Shown: positions 45,223 to 58,800 of the stretch, in pieces | Layout of the letters: each line of letters starts with the position of its first letter | How positions within the stretch are numbered: the stretch's first letter is position 1 | Translations under genes and position numbers: made by a program | The notes under the pieces: generated by a model | Database searches by the model: none | Seen by the model: only the letters and a program-made list of their open reading frames with translations | Told to the model about the DNA's origin: nothing | Assembly: GCF_947507565.1 (NCBI RefSeq) | Contig: NC_089179.1 | Span: 992,001 to 1,056,000 of the forward strand | Reading direction: 5' to 3' | DNA: 64,000 nt | DNA from: Oscarella lobularis | Taxonomy: Eukaryota; Porifera; Homoscleromorpha; Homosclerophorida; Oscarellidae

Positions 45223-46333
45223 CTTCGGGTGGACGATCTAGGGTGTACCAAAGCTTGAAGTTTGGATTATCTGCTGCTATTTTTTTCTAGTTCAGGACGA
45301 AGGAGAATGTCGTCTTCGGTCTATGGTATACATTATTGGTCGGAGGGTATTATCTATTCATTTATTTATTTATTTATACCTGATTGGCAAATATGAGTGA
45401 CATTTCTGTTCTGTCGTATGGGTCTTTTAGAATTGCTTGTACGATTTGAAGTATTGGGGTGATGCCTTGCGCACGAAAATATTGTCTAATGATAATACAT
45501 TATTATTAAATACCGGAGCCTCCAGCTATCATTCCAATGTGAGTGCATTGTCGAGATTCTTCCTTTTTGCCTTCCTTGATGTGCATTTTGCCTTGGTGAA
45601 GAGAACACGTGTCTCTGTCTCTCTCTCTCTCTCTTATTAATTACCTTTGCCCAGATAGGTCAGATGACCTGATGGCCCACGCACGTCAATTGCATCCCCA
45701 ATTTCAAGGGATTCCAAGTGCTGAGTCATTTTACTGCCATCAGGAAAACGCGGATGAACATTGGCAAAATAGACCTAAAATAAATAAATAATTAAATACA
45801 TCACATGACCCATAAGTATCCATAGCTACCTTGATGACTAAATCAAAGTAGCCAATTTCATCGTCAGAGGTCACGGGGGTATATGGACGAATGACGAGAT
45901 CGTCTTTGATACGGGCGCTCAAGTACATGTGTTTCCCTGAGAGAAATGATTTCATGAAGGGGTCCCGGTCCCCCCTCTTCGAAGACTCACCGATTGGTAA
46001 GCCGAGAATCATGTCCGAGCGAAGCGAAAGCGTCGCGTGTCGTGACTCACGATCTACGTGCGAAAAATTTCGACGCGGCTCTCTAGTCACGTGGTTTTGT
46101 CTCGTTTCGCGTTTTCTTTCGGCTACCTCCTTTTCGATTAGCTTCATTGGGATCTTCATTGTTGGATCCAAGCATTTTTCGTGTTTCGGTGGCGTTGGGG
46201 ACCCCGCTTTGCCTGTCGTTCCCCAGAACGTTCGGTAGGACGACGGGAACGATTGCCGCCACGACTAGACCAATCTAAAATGCATTAGAGAGACGACGTA
46301 ATCGGCGAGCGAAGACGTCCTTTGGCTTACCAT
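45223..46333 (-). CDS. CYB5R: NADH-cytochrome b5 reductase, 3' end missing
   Basis: FAD-containing reductase that passes electrons from NADH to cytochrome b5. Clear exons: [56 protein letters not shown] (FAD-binding RxYT motif, then PVTSDDE), [45 protein letters not shown] spliced to [13 protein letters not shown] (NADH-binding) and [18 protein letters not shown], ending [12 protein letters not shown] with a GTAAGA donor at 45222. The next intron runs 16 bp and then into satellite A. The final ~75 residues (CGPPPM region to the C-terminal Phe) are not in the window. At the N-terminus an exon encodes a membrane anchor ([17 protein letters not shown]) in a different frame from the following CLDPT, so the first exon may contain a one-base error near the GGGG runs at 46190-46220. 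Confidence 0.85.
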
Positions 46334-47817
46334 TTCGACCTCAGCGCACGTGGTGACGTCAAATAATCCCGGACAACCACTATAAAAAAATTGAAAAAAT
46401 TGGTCACATACAAAATGATGGCATAAAAAACTAAAAAGGAAGTTAATTAAATTCGTATCAAGAAATAAAATAGCCATTCCGTTTCACGATATCCTTGAGT
46501 TGACCTGCAATCTGAATGGCAATACACGCATCAACAACTTTGTTACGTCCTTCTCTTGAATCTCCATTCTCCTCGACATATTTTGCGAATGCACTCTTAC
46601 TCCTTAGATGTCGTAAAAGTGTTCCATAATTGATACGCCACGCCCTTCACCTAGACCGGAATTGCGCCTAAACGAATGAACGGATTGAAACCAGCGATTG
46701 ATAGTATTATTGACCGATGATAGGGCTTTCAAACGAGCTATGGCACGTCTAGATACGTGCCGGCATCGCGGAGGTCGGTTCTATCATCAGTACGTGCGTT
46801 CCATCATGTGTGACGCGTACAGTACCACTTCCGCTTTACCCGCCCCTCACTCCGCGAACGCGGAGCCGCTAGAGCTGATATTGCACACGCTAGTTTGTGA
46901 ATAATGGAGCCGACCACCAGAGTTGTACGGGTGGAGCCCGTATAACGGCGGAGGGAGGCTCTCTCAAACGTGATCTTAGGGCCGGAAGTGTCTGTCTGTC
47001 TGTATGTCTGTTCGTCACGCTCGGTATTGTGACGTAACATAAAAACCCGTTTTTTCGTACAGCGCATGCGCGACATAGGGCTCGAAACGGTGACCCGAAA
47101 AAGGCGATTTACGGCGCGAAAAAAGCGTTTTTTCTATGACAAACAGAAAAAATGCTTAGAAACCCTTATTTCCAATTGATCTGTGCTATTTTCCGTGTTA
47201 TAAATGCCCTGAGAAACCGAAACGACAGTTTTGATTGTCACGCTCTGACGTCACAATCAAAAGTATCCACTCATGCCGTATGTGCGTGGGTATGTACGCG
47301 TGTACGGGTAACAGGAAATATGACCCGTACACATGCATAGGTCCCCCTCAAATACAGAATACAGAGCACATTATCAAATACACTACGTCAGAAAAGCGCC
47401 TAATTAGGAAAACATTGCAGTCATGCAAGTATTTACAGTATGTACGTAGGAGTCAGCTGTAGTAGCTAACGGCTGTAAGGACCACGTGAATATGTAACAA
47501 CATAAAAAATTATGACGTCACACTATGGTATGCACTCTCGTACGGTAAGCGGTGGGAGGCTCTGCATGATGGCAACACGGTGAACACCGGGCCATCATTC
47601 TCTAGTGTAGGTATGTATTCGTGAAAAAGCCGCTTCGCAATCTCTCTTCGTTTGGCCGGGACAGGTGTTCTATAGTACATGTCGTTACGGGACTCTATCC
47701 AGGTCTACGCCCACTGCCACCAGTTGACGTCTGGCTACGACCAAAGCCGCATATACGCTCTGGCTACGACAATAGAAAGCGTCTAGCACATTCGGTCGTC
47801 GTCGTTTCTTCTTTCTA
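46334..47817. other. Intergenic region between CYB5R and the LDLa gene
   Basis: About 1.48 kb without a supported coding exon between two divergent genes. It holds a TGTCTG microsatellite (46985-47010), a short poly-T/poly-A rich segment (47040-47160), and several unrelated short frames. The stretch at 46680-47160 has the mixed look of a degraded non-autonomous mobile element, but no terminal repeats or target duplications were found by eye. Confidence 0.5.
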
Positions 47818-49802
47818 ATGGGTCGAAATCTCTCTATCGTCTTCCTCATCGTCGTTTTCGTTCGATTTGCGCACGGTAGGCGACGTCACTCGAGCGTTCT
47901 TCGTCGCCGTGAGCTCCCCTTTGTTTTGTTTCTTGTCGTAGCCTGCCCATCGATCGATTTCGAGTGCGACAACGGGCTCTGCATTCCGAAAGAGTGGCAG
48001 TGCGACGGCGATTGGGATTGTCGCGACGGCGAGGACGAATTCGGCTGTCCCGGTTAGCGAGAGAACGCGTTTTTCCTCCCCTGCGCTGCACACAGCGCTG
48101 TAGTGTCGTAGTTTTTCCGCTCGGGGGCCCCCCTTTCTCGCTCCCACGCCTACATGTGTACCTTTCTTCTTTTGCTTCCGGGGAATCCCCCAGCGAGCCG
48201 GAATTGTAGCGCGGGCGAATTTCGGTGCGCGAACGGTCACTGCATACGTCCGACGTGGAAGTGCGATCAGGACAACGATTGCGGCGACGGCAGCGACGAA
48301 TCGAATTGTCGTAAGTTTTAGAGATTTCATATCTCCGGCTTTTTTGTTTCGGAAACGTAAAGTAAAAAAAGCGGGCCACCAGAGTAACTTTATTATCTCT
48401 GATGGCACGTGCGTTTTTCGTTATACAGTATCCTTTTTTTGAAGAGTCACTCTCGTATGATAACCTATAGCTCATTGACGATGCACTGAATCTCCTGCAT
48501 AAATATTTTGCCCTTATATAGGTCGATCGTGCAATGCCTAAAATACAAGACTTAGAGCACGCAGTAATGTATTATTTTTTTCTTGTAGCGCTTAAAAATT
48601 GCACGTCTTCCGAGTTCAAGTGCGACCAGGGTAAGTGCATTCGAGCGAGCTGGCAGTGCGACGGCCATAACGACTGCAGCGATTCGTCGGACGAGAGAAA
48701 TTGCAGTAAGTTACGATGCCATACGGCAAAAAGGAAAGAGTCGTTTCTTCGTCTCCTAGCGGGCGTCACCTGTTCGGCGGTCGAATTCCAATGCGTCGGA
48801 ACGTCCGAGTGCATCGCGCAAAGTTGGAAATGCGATGGCGAATCCGATTGCGGTAATGGAGCGGACGAAAAAGATTGCCGTAAGTATTAGAGGGAGGGTA
48901 ATCGCAGAGAGGAGGTCGTTTTCTCACAGCTCCCACAACGAATTGCTCCGCGAATCAGTTTCTCTGCGCATCAAAGCGCTGCATTCCGGCAAGCTACGTG
49001 TGCGATCGCGACAACGACTGCGGCGATTGGTCAGACGAATCGTCGTGCCGTAAGAATAGAGTAGTACCAATGGTACCCCCATCTCACGCGTCGATTAGGT
49101 GCGCCCGGCAATTGCGCCGCAGACGAGTTGAAATGCCGCAGCGGCTTGTGCATTCCGTCCTTGTGGCGTTGCGACAGCGATTACGACTGCGAATTGAATT
49201 CCGACGAAGAGAACTGCAGTACGTGGGGAATTAGTAGAAATCTCCTCTCCCCCTCTCCCCCCTCCCCAAAAAAAATTTTTATGGGACTTGTCAAACTTAT
49301 AGACAAAGGCTATTCACTGAAAACTCTAATTTATAGCCTAAGGAAAATGTTTGGTTTGATTGATCGGGATGATTACAATGCGGTGCTTCGCTTGGAAAGA
49401 GTCTAGGACTCTTAGCTAGCCTAATTAGTGCAATCTTCTAGGAACTTCACTTAGAAGGAGGAGACTTAATTTTCCGTATAGAAAACTCTAAAATGGGGAG
49501 ACTCCCAATATTTGCCGGTTTTTAATTCGCCTTTTTTTAAAAAATTAGCCTGTCTTCCTGGCGAGTTTCACTGCGCCAATTATCGTTGCATTCCGATGAG
49601 CAAAAGATGCGACGGGACGGACGATTGCGGCGACGGCTCGGACGAAAGCAATTGTCGTAAGCGACTTATTAGAGACCCCTAACGAGATGATGAAGAGAAA
49701 CAGGCGCTTTTTTTAGCTACGCCTACTCCGACAGTTCCGCCCTGCCCTCAGAACGAGTTCACGTGTGGCGATGGGCAGTGCATAGCGCAAAAGTCGGTGT
49801 GC
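47818..49802 (+). CDS. LDL-receptor class A repeat protein, cut off by satellite
   Basis: Secreted or type I membrane protein of the LDLR/LRP kind. It starts [20 protein letters not shown] (signal peptide split by an intron). Each later exon is one LDLa module with six Cys and the calcium-binding acidic end: [80 protein letters not shown], then modules at about 48930-49030, 49100-49220 and 49550-49660 (GDGSDESNC-type ends). All visible introns are phase 1, the classic exon-shuffling arrangement. The eighth module (49715 on, [16 protein letters not shown]) stops in mid-exon where the satellite begins at 49803, so the Ca2+-binding half and all downstream domains are missing. Confidence 0.9.
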
Positions 49803-52800
49803 GATATTCCGGCAAGAGGTGTACGTACTCCGCCGGTAGGCGATGTATATATTCCGACAAGTGGTGTACGTACTCCGCCGGCTGGCGGTGTATATATTCC
49901 AGCAAAGAGGTGTATATATTCCGGCAAGGGGTGTACGCACTCCGCCGGCAGGCGGTGTATATATTCCGGTAAGTGGTGTACGTACTCCGCCGGCTGGCGG
50001 TGTATATATTCCAGCAAAGAGGTGTATATATTCCGGCAAGGGGTGTACGCACTCCGCCGGCAGGCGGTGTATATATTCCGGTAAGTGGTGTACGTACTCC
50101 GCCTGAGGCGGTGTATATATTCCGGCAAGTGGTGTACTCCGCCGGCAGGCGGTGTATATATTCCGGCAGGCGGTGTATATATTCCGGCAAGAGGTGTACG
50201 TACTCAGCCGGCAGGCGGTGTATATATTCCGGCAAGTGGTGTACGTACTCCGCCGGAGGGCGATGTATATATTCCGGCAAGTGGTGTACGTACTCCGCCG
50301 GCAGGCGATGAATATATTCCGGCAAGAGGTGTACGTACTCCACAGGCAGGCGGTGCATATATTCCGGCAGGCGGTGCATATATTCCAGCAAGTGGTGTAC
50401 GTTCTCCGCCGGCAGGCGATGTATATATTCCGGCAAGTGGTGTACATACTCCGCCCGCTGTATACATTCCGGCAGGCGGTGCATATATTCCGGCAAGTGG
50501 TGTACGTACTCCGCCGGCAGGCGATGTATATATTCCGGAAAAAGGTGTATATATTCCGGCAAGAGGTGTACGTACTCCGCCGGCAGGCGATGTATATATT
50601 CCGACAAGTGGTGTACGTACTCCGCCGGCTGGCGGTGTATATATTCCAGCAAAGAGGCGTATATATTCCGGCAAGGTGTGTACGTACTCCGCCGGCAGGC
50701 GGTGTATATATTCCGGCAGGTGGTGTACGTGCTCCGCCGGCAGGCGGTGTATATATTACGGCAAGCGGTGGGTATATTCCGGCAAGCAGTGTATATATTC
50801 CGGAAGGCATTGTACGTACTCCGCCGGCAGGCGGTGTATATATTCCGGAGAGCGGTGTACATATTCCGGCAGGCGGTGCACGTACTCCGCCGGCAGGCGA
50901 TGTATATATTCCGGCAAGACGTGTACGTACTCCGCCGGCAGGCGGTGTATATATTCCGGCAAGAGGTGTACGTACTTCGCCGGCAGGCGGTGTATATATT
51001 CCGGCAAGAGGTGTACGTTCTCCGCCGGAAGGCGGTGAATATATTCCGGCAAGTGATGAACGTACTCCGCCGGCAGGCGATGTATATATTCCGGCAAGTG
51101 GTGTACTTACTCCGCCGGCAGGCGATGTATATATTCCGGCAAGTGGTGTACGTATACTCCGCCGGGTGGCGGTGTATATATTCCGGCAAGTGGTGTACGT
51201 ATACTCAGCCGGCAGGCGATGTATATATTCCGGCAAGTGGTGTACGCACTCCGCCGGGAGGCGGTGTATACATTCCGGTAAGTGGTGTACGTACTCCGCC
51301 GGCTGGCGGTGTATATATTCCAGCAAAGAGGTGTATATATTCCGGCAAGGGGTGTACGCATTCCGCCGGCAGGCGGTGTATATATTCCGGTAAGTGGTGT
51401 ACATAATCCGGCAAGGGGTGTACGTACTCCGCCGGTAGGCGGAGTATATATTCGGCCAAGTGGTGTACGTATACTCCACCGGCAGGCGGTGTATATATTC
51501 CGGCAAGCGGTGTACGTACTCCGCAGGCAGGCGATGTATATATTCCGGCAAGAGGTGTATATATTCCGGCAAGTGGTGTATGTACTCCGCCGGCAGGCGA
51601 TGTATATACTCCGGCAAGTGGAGTACGTACTCCGCAGGCAGGCGATGTATATATTCCGGCAAGAGGTGTATATATTCCGGCAAGTGGTGTATGTACTCCG
51701 CCGGCTGGCGGTGTATATATTCCAGCAAAGAGGTGTATATATTCCGGCAAGGGGTGTACGCACTCCGCCGGCAGGCGGTGTATATATTCCGGTAAGTGGT
51801 GTACATAATCCGGCAAGGGGTGTACGTACTCCGCCGGTAGGCGGAGTATATATTCGGCCAAGTGGTGTACGTATACTCCACCGGCAGGCGGTGTATATAT
51901 TCCGGCAAGAGGTGTATATATTCCGGCAAGTGGTGTATGTACTCCGCCGGCAGGCGATGTATATACTCCGGCAAGTGGAGTACGTACTCCGCAGGCAGGC
52001 GATGTATATATTCCGGCAAGAGGTGTATATATTCCGGCAAGTGGTGTATGTACTCCGCCGGCTGGCGGTGTATATATTCCAGCAAAGAGGTGTATATATT
52101 CCGGCAAGGGGTGTACGCACTCCGCCGGCAGGCGGTGTATATATTCCGGTAAGTGGTGTACATAATCCGGCAAGGGGTGTACGTACTCCGCCGGTAGGCG
52201 GAGTATATATTCGGCCAAGTGGTGTACGTATACTCCACCGGCAGGCGGTGTATATATTCCGGCAAGCGGTGTACGTACTCCGCAGGCAGGCGATGTATAT
52301 ATTCCGGCAAGAGGTGTATATATTCCGGCAAGTGGTGTATGTACTCCGCCGGCAGGCGATGTATATACTCCGGCAAGTGGAGTACGTACTCCGCCGGCAG
52401 GCGGTGTATATATTCCGGCAAGCGGTGTACGTACTCCGCAAGCAGGCGATGTATATATTCCGGCAAGAGGTGTACGTACTCCGCCGGCAAGCGGTGTATA
52501 TATTCCGGGAAGCGGTGTACGTACTCCGCCGGCAGGCGGTGTATATATTCCGGCAGGCGCTGTATATATTCCGGTGAGTTGTGTAGGTACTCCGCCGGCA
52601 GGCGATGTATATATTTCGGAAAGTGGTGTACGTACTGCGCAGGCAGGCGATGTATGTATTCCGGGAAGTGTTGTACGTACTCCGCCGGCAGGCGGTGTGT
52701 ATATTCCGGCAAGAGGTGTACGTACCCCGCCGGCAGGCGATGTATATATTCCGGCAAGTGGTGTATATATTCCGGCAAGAGGTGTACGTACTCCGCAGGC

Positions 52801-55800
52801 AGGCGATGTATATATTCCGGCAAGAGGTGTATATATTCCGGCAAGTGGTGTATGTACTCCGCCGGCAGGCGATGTATATACTCCGGCAAGTGGAGTACGT
52901 ACTCCGCCGGCAGGCGGTGTATATATTCCGGCAAGCGGTGTACGTACTCCGCAAGCAGGCGATGTATATATTCCGGCAAGAGGTGTACGTACTCCGCCGG
53001 AAGGCGGTGTATATATTCCGGCAAGCGGTGTACGTACTCCGCAAGCAGGCGATGTATATATTCGGGCAAGAGGTGTACGTACTCCGCCGGCAGGCGATGT
53101 ATATATTCCGACAAGTGGTGTACGTACTCCGCCGGCAGGCGGTGTATATATTCCGGCAGGCGCTGTATATATTCCGGCGAGTGGTGTAGGTACTCCGCCG
53201 GCAGGCGATGTATATATTCCGGCAAGAGGTGTACGTACTCCGCCGGAAGGCGGTGTATATATTCCGGCAAGCGGTGTACGTACTCCGCAAGCAGGCGATG
53301 TATATATTCGGGCAAGAGGTGTACGTACTCCGCCGGCAGGCGATGTATATATTCCGGCAAGTGGTGTACGTACTTCGCCGGCAGGCGGTGTGTATATTCC
53401 GGCAAGAGGTGTACGTACTCCGCCGGAAGGCGGTGTATATATTCCGGCAAGCGGTGTACGTACTCCGCAAGCAGGCGATGTATATATTCGGGCAAGAGGT
53501 GTACGTACTCCGCCGGCAGGCGATGTATATATTCCGACAAGTGGTGTACGTACTCCGCCGGCAGGCGGTGTATATATTCCGGCAGGCGCTGTATATATTC
53601 CGGCGAGTGGTGTAGGTACTCCGCCGGCAGGCGATGTATATATTCCGGCAAGTGGTGTACGTACTTCGCCGGCAGGCGGTGTGTATATTCCGGCAAGAGG
53701 TGTACGTACTCCGCCGGTAGGCGATGTATATATTCCGGCAAGACGTGTACGTACTCCGCCGGCAGGCGGTGTATATATTCCGGCAAGAGGTGTACGTTCT
53801 CCGCCGGAAGGCGGTGAATATATTCCGGCAAGCGGTGTACGTACTCCGCAGGCAGGCGATGTATATATTCCGGCAAGAGGTGTACGTACTCCGCCGGCAG
53901 GCGGTGTATATATTCCGGGAAGCGGTGTACGTACTCCGCCGGCAGGCGGTGTATATATTCCGGCAGGCGCTGTATATATTCCGGTGAGTTGTGTAGGTAC
54001 TCCGCCGGCAGGCGATGTATATATTCCGACAAGTCGTGTACGTACTCCGCCGGAAGGCGGTGTATATATTCCGGAGAGTGGTGTACGTACTCCGCCGGCT
54101 GGCGGTGTATATATTCCGGCAAGAGGTGTATATATTCCGGCAAGATGTGTACGTACTCCGCCTGCAGGCGGTGTATATATTCCGGCAGGTGGTGTACGTG
54201 CTCCGCCGGCAGGCGGTGTATATATTCCGGCAAGCGGTGTACGTACTCCGCCGGCAGGCGGTGTATATATTCCGGCAGGCGATCTATATATTCCGGCAAG
54301 TGATGAACGTACTCCGCCGGCATGCGGTGTCTATATTCGGGCAAGTGGTGTACGTACTCCGCCGGCAGGCGGTGTATATATTCCGGCAAGTGGTGCACGT
54401 ATACTCAGCCGGCAGGCGATGTATATATTCCTGCAAGTGGTGTACGTATACTCAGCCGGCAGGCGAAGTACATATTCCGTCAAGTGGTGTACGTACTCCG
54501 CCGGCAGGCGATGTACATATTCCGGCAAGTGGTGTACGTACTCCGCAGGCAGGCGATGTATATATTCCGGCCAGCGGTGTACGTACTCCGCCGGCAGGCG
54601 ATGTATATATTCCGGCAAGTGGTGTACGTACTTCGCCGGCAGGCGGTGTGTATATTCCGGCAAGAGGTGTACGTACTCCGCCGGAAGGCGGTGTATATAT
54701 TCCGGCAAGCGGTGTACGTACTCCGCAAGCAGGCGATGTATATATTCGGGCAAGAGGTGTACGTACTCCGCCGGCAGGCGATGTATATATTCCGACAAGT
54801 GGTGTACGTACTCCGCCGGCAGGCGGTGTATATATTCCGGCAGGCGCTGTATATATTCCGGCGAGTGGTGTAGGTACTCCGCCGGCAGGCGATGTATATA
54901 TTCCGGCAAGTGGTGTACGTACTTCGCCGGCAGGCGGTGTGTATATTCCGGCAAGAGGTGTACGTACTCCGCCGGTAGGCGATGTATATATTCCGGCAAG
55001 ACGTGTACGTACTCCGCCGGCAGGCGGTGTATATATTCCGGCAAGAGGTGTACGTTCTCCGCCGGAAGGCGGTGAATATATTCCGGCAAGCGGTGTACGT
55101 ACTCCGCAGGCAGGCGATGTATATATTCCGGCAAGAGGTGTACGTACTCCGCCGGCAGGCGGTGTATATATTCCGGGAAGCGGTGTACGTACTCCGCCGG
55201 CAGGCGGTGTATATATTCCGGCAGGCGCTGTATATATTCCGGTGAGTTGTGTAGGTACTCCGCCGGCAGGCGATGTATATATTCCGACAAGTCGTGTACG
55301 TACTCCGCCGGAAGGCGGTGTATATATTCCGGAGAGTGGTGTACGTACTCCGCCGGCTGGCGGTGTATATATTCCGGCAAGAGGTGTATATATTCCGGCA
55401 AGATGTGTACGTACTCCGCCTGCAGGCGGTGTATATATTCCGGCAGGTGGTGTACGTGCTCCGCCGGCAGGCGGTGTATATATTCCGGCAAGCGGTGTAC
55501 GTACTCCGCCGGCAGGCGGTGTATATATTCCGGCAGGCGATCTATATATTCCGGCAAGTGATGAACGTACTCCGCCGGCATGCGGTGTCTATATTCGGGC
55601 AAGTGGTGTACGTACTCCGCCGGCAGGCGGTGTATATATTCCGGCAAGTGGTGCACGTATACTCAGCCGGCAGGCGATGTATATATTCCTGCAAGTGGTG
55701 TACGTATACTCAGCCGGCAGGCGAAGTACATATTCCGTCAAGTGGTGTACGTACTCCGCCGGCAGGCGATGTACATATTCCGGCAAGTGGTGTACGTACT

Positions 55801-58800
55801 CCGCAGGCAGGCGATGTATATATTCCGGCCAGCGGTGTACGTACTCCGCCGGCAGGCGATGTATATATTCCGGCAAGTGGTGTACGAACTCCGCCGGAGG
55901 CGGTGTGTATATTCCGGCAAGCGGTGTACGTACTCCGCCTGCAGGCGGTGTATATATTCCGGCAAGTGGTGTACTCCGCCGGCAGGCGGTGTATATATTC
56001 CAGCAAAGAGGCGTAAATATTCCGGCAAGCGGTGTACGTACTCCGCCTGCAGGCGGTGTATATATTCCGGTAAGTGGTGTACGTACTCCGCCGGCTGGCG
56101 GTGTATATATTCCAGCAAAGAGGCGTATATATTCCGGCAAGGGGTGTACGCACTCCGCCGGCAGGCGGTGTATATATTCCGGCAAGAGGTGTATATAATC
56201 CGGCAAGGGGTGTACGTACTCCGCCGGTAGGCGGAGTATATATTCCGCCAAGTGGTGTACGTATACTCCACCGGAAGGCGGTGTATATATTCAGGCAAGC
56301 GGTGTACGTACTCCGCAGGCAGGCGATGTATATATTCCGGCAAGAGGTGTATATATTCCGGCAAGTGGTGTATGTACTCCGCCGGCAGGCGATGTATATA
56401 CTCCGGCAAGTGGAGTACGTACTCCGCCGGCAGGCGGTGTATATATTCCGGCAAGCGGTGTACGTACTCCGCAAGCAGGCGATGTATATATTCCGGCAAG
56501 TGGAGTACGTACTCCGCCGGCAGGCGGTGTATATATTCCGGCAAGCGGTGTACGTACTCCGCAAGCAGGCGATGTATATATTCCGGCAAGAGGTGTACGT
56601 ACTCCGCAGGCAGGCGATGTATATATTCCGGGAAGCGGTGTACGTACTCCGCCGGCAGGCGATGTATATATTCGGGCAAGAGGTGTATATATTCCGGCAA
56701 GTGGTGTACGTACTCCGCCGGCAGGCGATGAATATATTCCGGCAAGAGGTGTACGTACTCCACAGGCAGGCGGTGCATATATTCCGGCAGGCGGTGCATA
56801 TATTCCAGCAAGTGGTGTACGTTCTCCGCCGGCAGGCGATGTATATATTCCGGCAAGTGGTGTACGTACTCCGCCGGCAGGCGATGTATATATTCCGGAA
56901 AAAGGTGTATATATTCCGGCAAGAGGTGTACGTACTCCGCCGGAAGGCGGTGTATATATTCCGGAGAGTGGTGAACGTACTCCGCCGGCTGGCGGTGTAT
57001 ATATTCCGGAAAGAGGTGTATATATTCCGGCAAGGTGTGTACGTACTCCGCCGGCAGGCGGTGTATATATTCCGGCAGGTGGTGTACGTGCTCCGCCGGC
57101 AGGCGGTGTATATATTCTGGGAAGCGGTGTACGTACTCCGCCGGCAGGCGGTGTATATATTCCGGCAGGCGATCTATATATTCCGGCAAGTGATGTACGT
57201 ACTCCGCCGGCATGCGATGTATATATTCCGGCAAGTGGAGTATGTACTCCGCCGGCAAGCGGTGTATATATTTCGGCAAGCGGTGTATATATTCCGGAAG
57301 GAAGTCTACTTACTCCGCCGGCAGGCGGTGTATATATTCCTGCAGACGTGTACGTACTCCGCCGGCAGGCGGTGTATATATTCCGGCAAGCGGTGTATAT
57401 ATTACGGCAAGCGGTGTACGTACTCCGCGGGCAGGCGGTGTATATATTCCGGCAGGCGTGTACATACTCCGCCGGCGAGCGGTGTATATATTCCGGAAGG
57501 CAGTGTACGTACTCCGCCGGCAGGCGGTGTATATGATCCGGCAAGCGGTGTACGTACTCCGCAGGCAGGCGATGTATATATTCGGGCAAGCGGTGTACGT
57601 ACTCCGCCGGCAGGCGGTGTATATATTCCGGCAGGCGCTGTATATATTCCGGTGAGTTGTGTAGGTACTCCGCCGGCAGGCGATGTATATATTTCGGCAA
57701 GTGGTGTACGTACTCCGCCGGCAGGCGGTGTATATATTCCGGAAGGCGGTGTATATATTCCGGAGAGCGGTGTACGTACTCCGCCGGCAGGCGAAGAATA
57801 TAATCCGGCAAGAGGTGTACGTACTCCGCAGGCAGGCGGTGTATATATTCCGGCAGGCGGTGTATATTTTCCGGCAAGTGGCGTACGTACTCCGCCGGCA
57901 GGTGATGTATATATTCCGGGCAGGGGTGTACGTATACTCCGCCGGCAGGCGATGTATATATTCCGGCAAGCGGTGTACGTATACTCCGCCGGCAGGCGAT
58001 GTATATATTCGGGCAAGTGGTCTACGTACTCCGACGGCAGGCGGTGGATATATTCCGGCAAGTGGTGTACGTACTCCGCCGGCAGGCGGTGTATATATTA
58101 CGGCAAGCCGTGTACGTACTCCGGAGGCAGGCGCTGTATATATTACGGCAAGCGGTGTACGTACCCCGCCGGCAGGCAGTGTATATATTACGGAAGCGGT
58201 GTACATAGTCCGCGGGCAGGCGGTGTTTATATTCCGGCAGGCGTATACGTACTCCGCCGGGAGGCGGTGTATATATTCCGGAAAGCGGTGTATATATTCC
58301 GGAAGGCAGTGTACGTACTCCGCCGGAAGGCGGTGTATATATACCGGCAGGCGTGTACGTACTCCGCCGGCAGGCGGTGTATATACTCCGGAGAGCGGTG
58401 TATATATTCCGGAGGGCAGTGTACGTACTCCGCCGGCAGGCGGTGTATATATTACGGCAAGCGGTGTACGTACTCCGCCGGCAGGCGGTGGATATATTAC
58501 GGCAAGTGGTGTACATACTCCGGAGGCAGGCGGTGTATATAATACGGCAGGCGGTGTATATATTCCGGAAGGCAGTGTACGTACTCCGCCGGCAGGCGGT
58601 GTATATATTCCGGCAAGCGGTGTATATATTCCTGCAGGCGTGTACGTACTCCGCCGGCAGGCGGTGTATAGATACCGGCAGGCGCGTACGTACTCCGCCG
58701 GCACGATTACAACGGCTACAACGGCTACAACGACAACAACGGCTACAACGGCTACAACGGCCACAACGACTACAACGGCTACAACGGTGTATATATTCCG

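Noticed and set aside
46980-47160. MITE or SINE insertion upstream of the LDLa gene
   Set aside because: It has microsatellite and T-rich parts suggestive of an element, but I could not find terminal inverted repeats, a pol III box pair or a target-site duplication.
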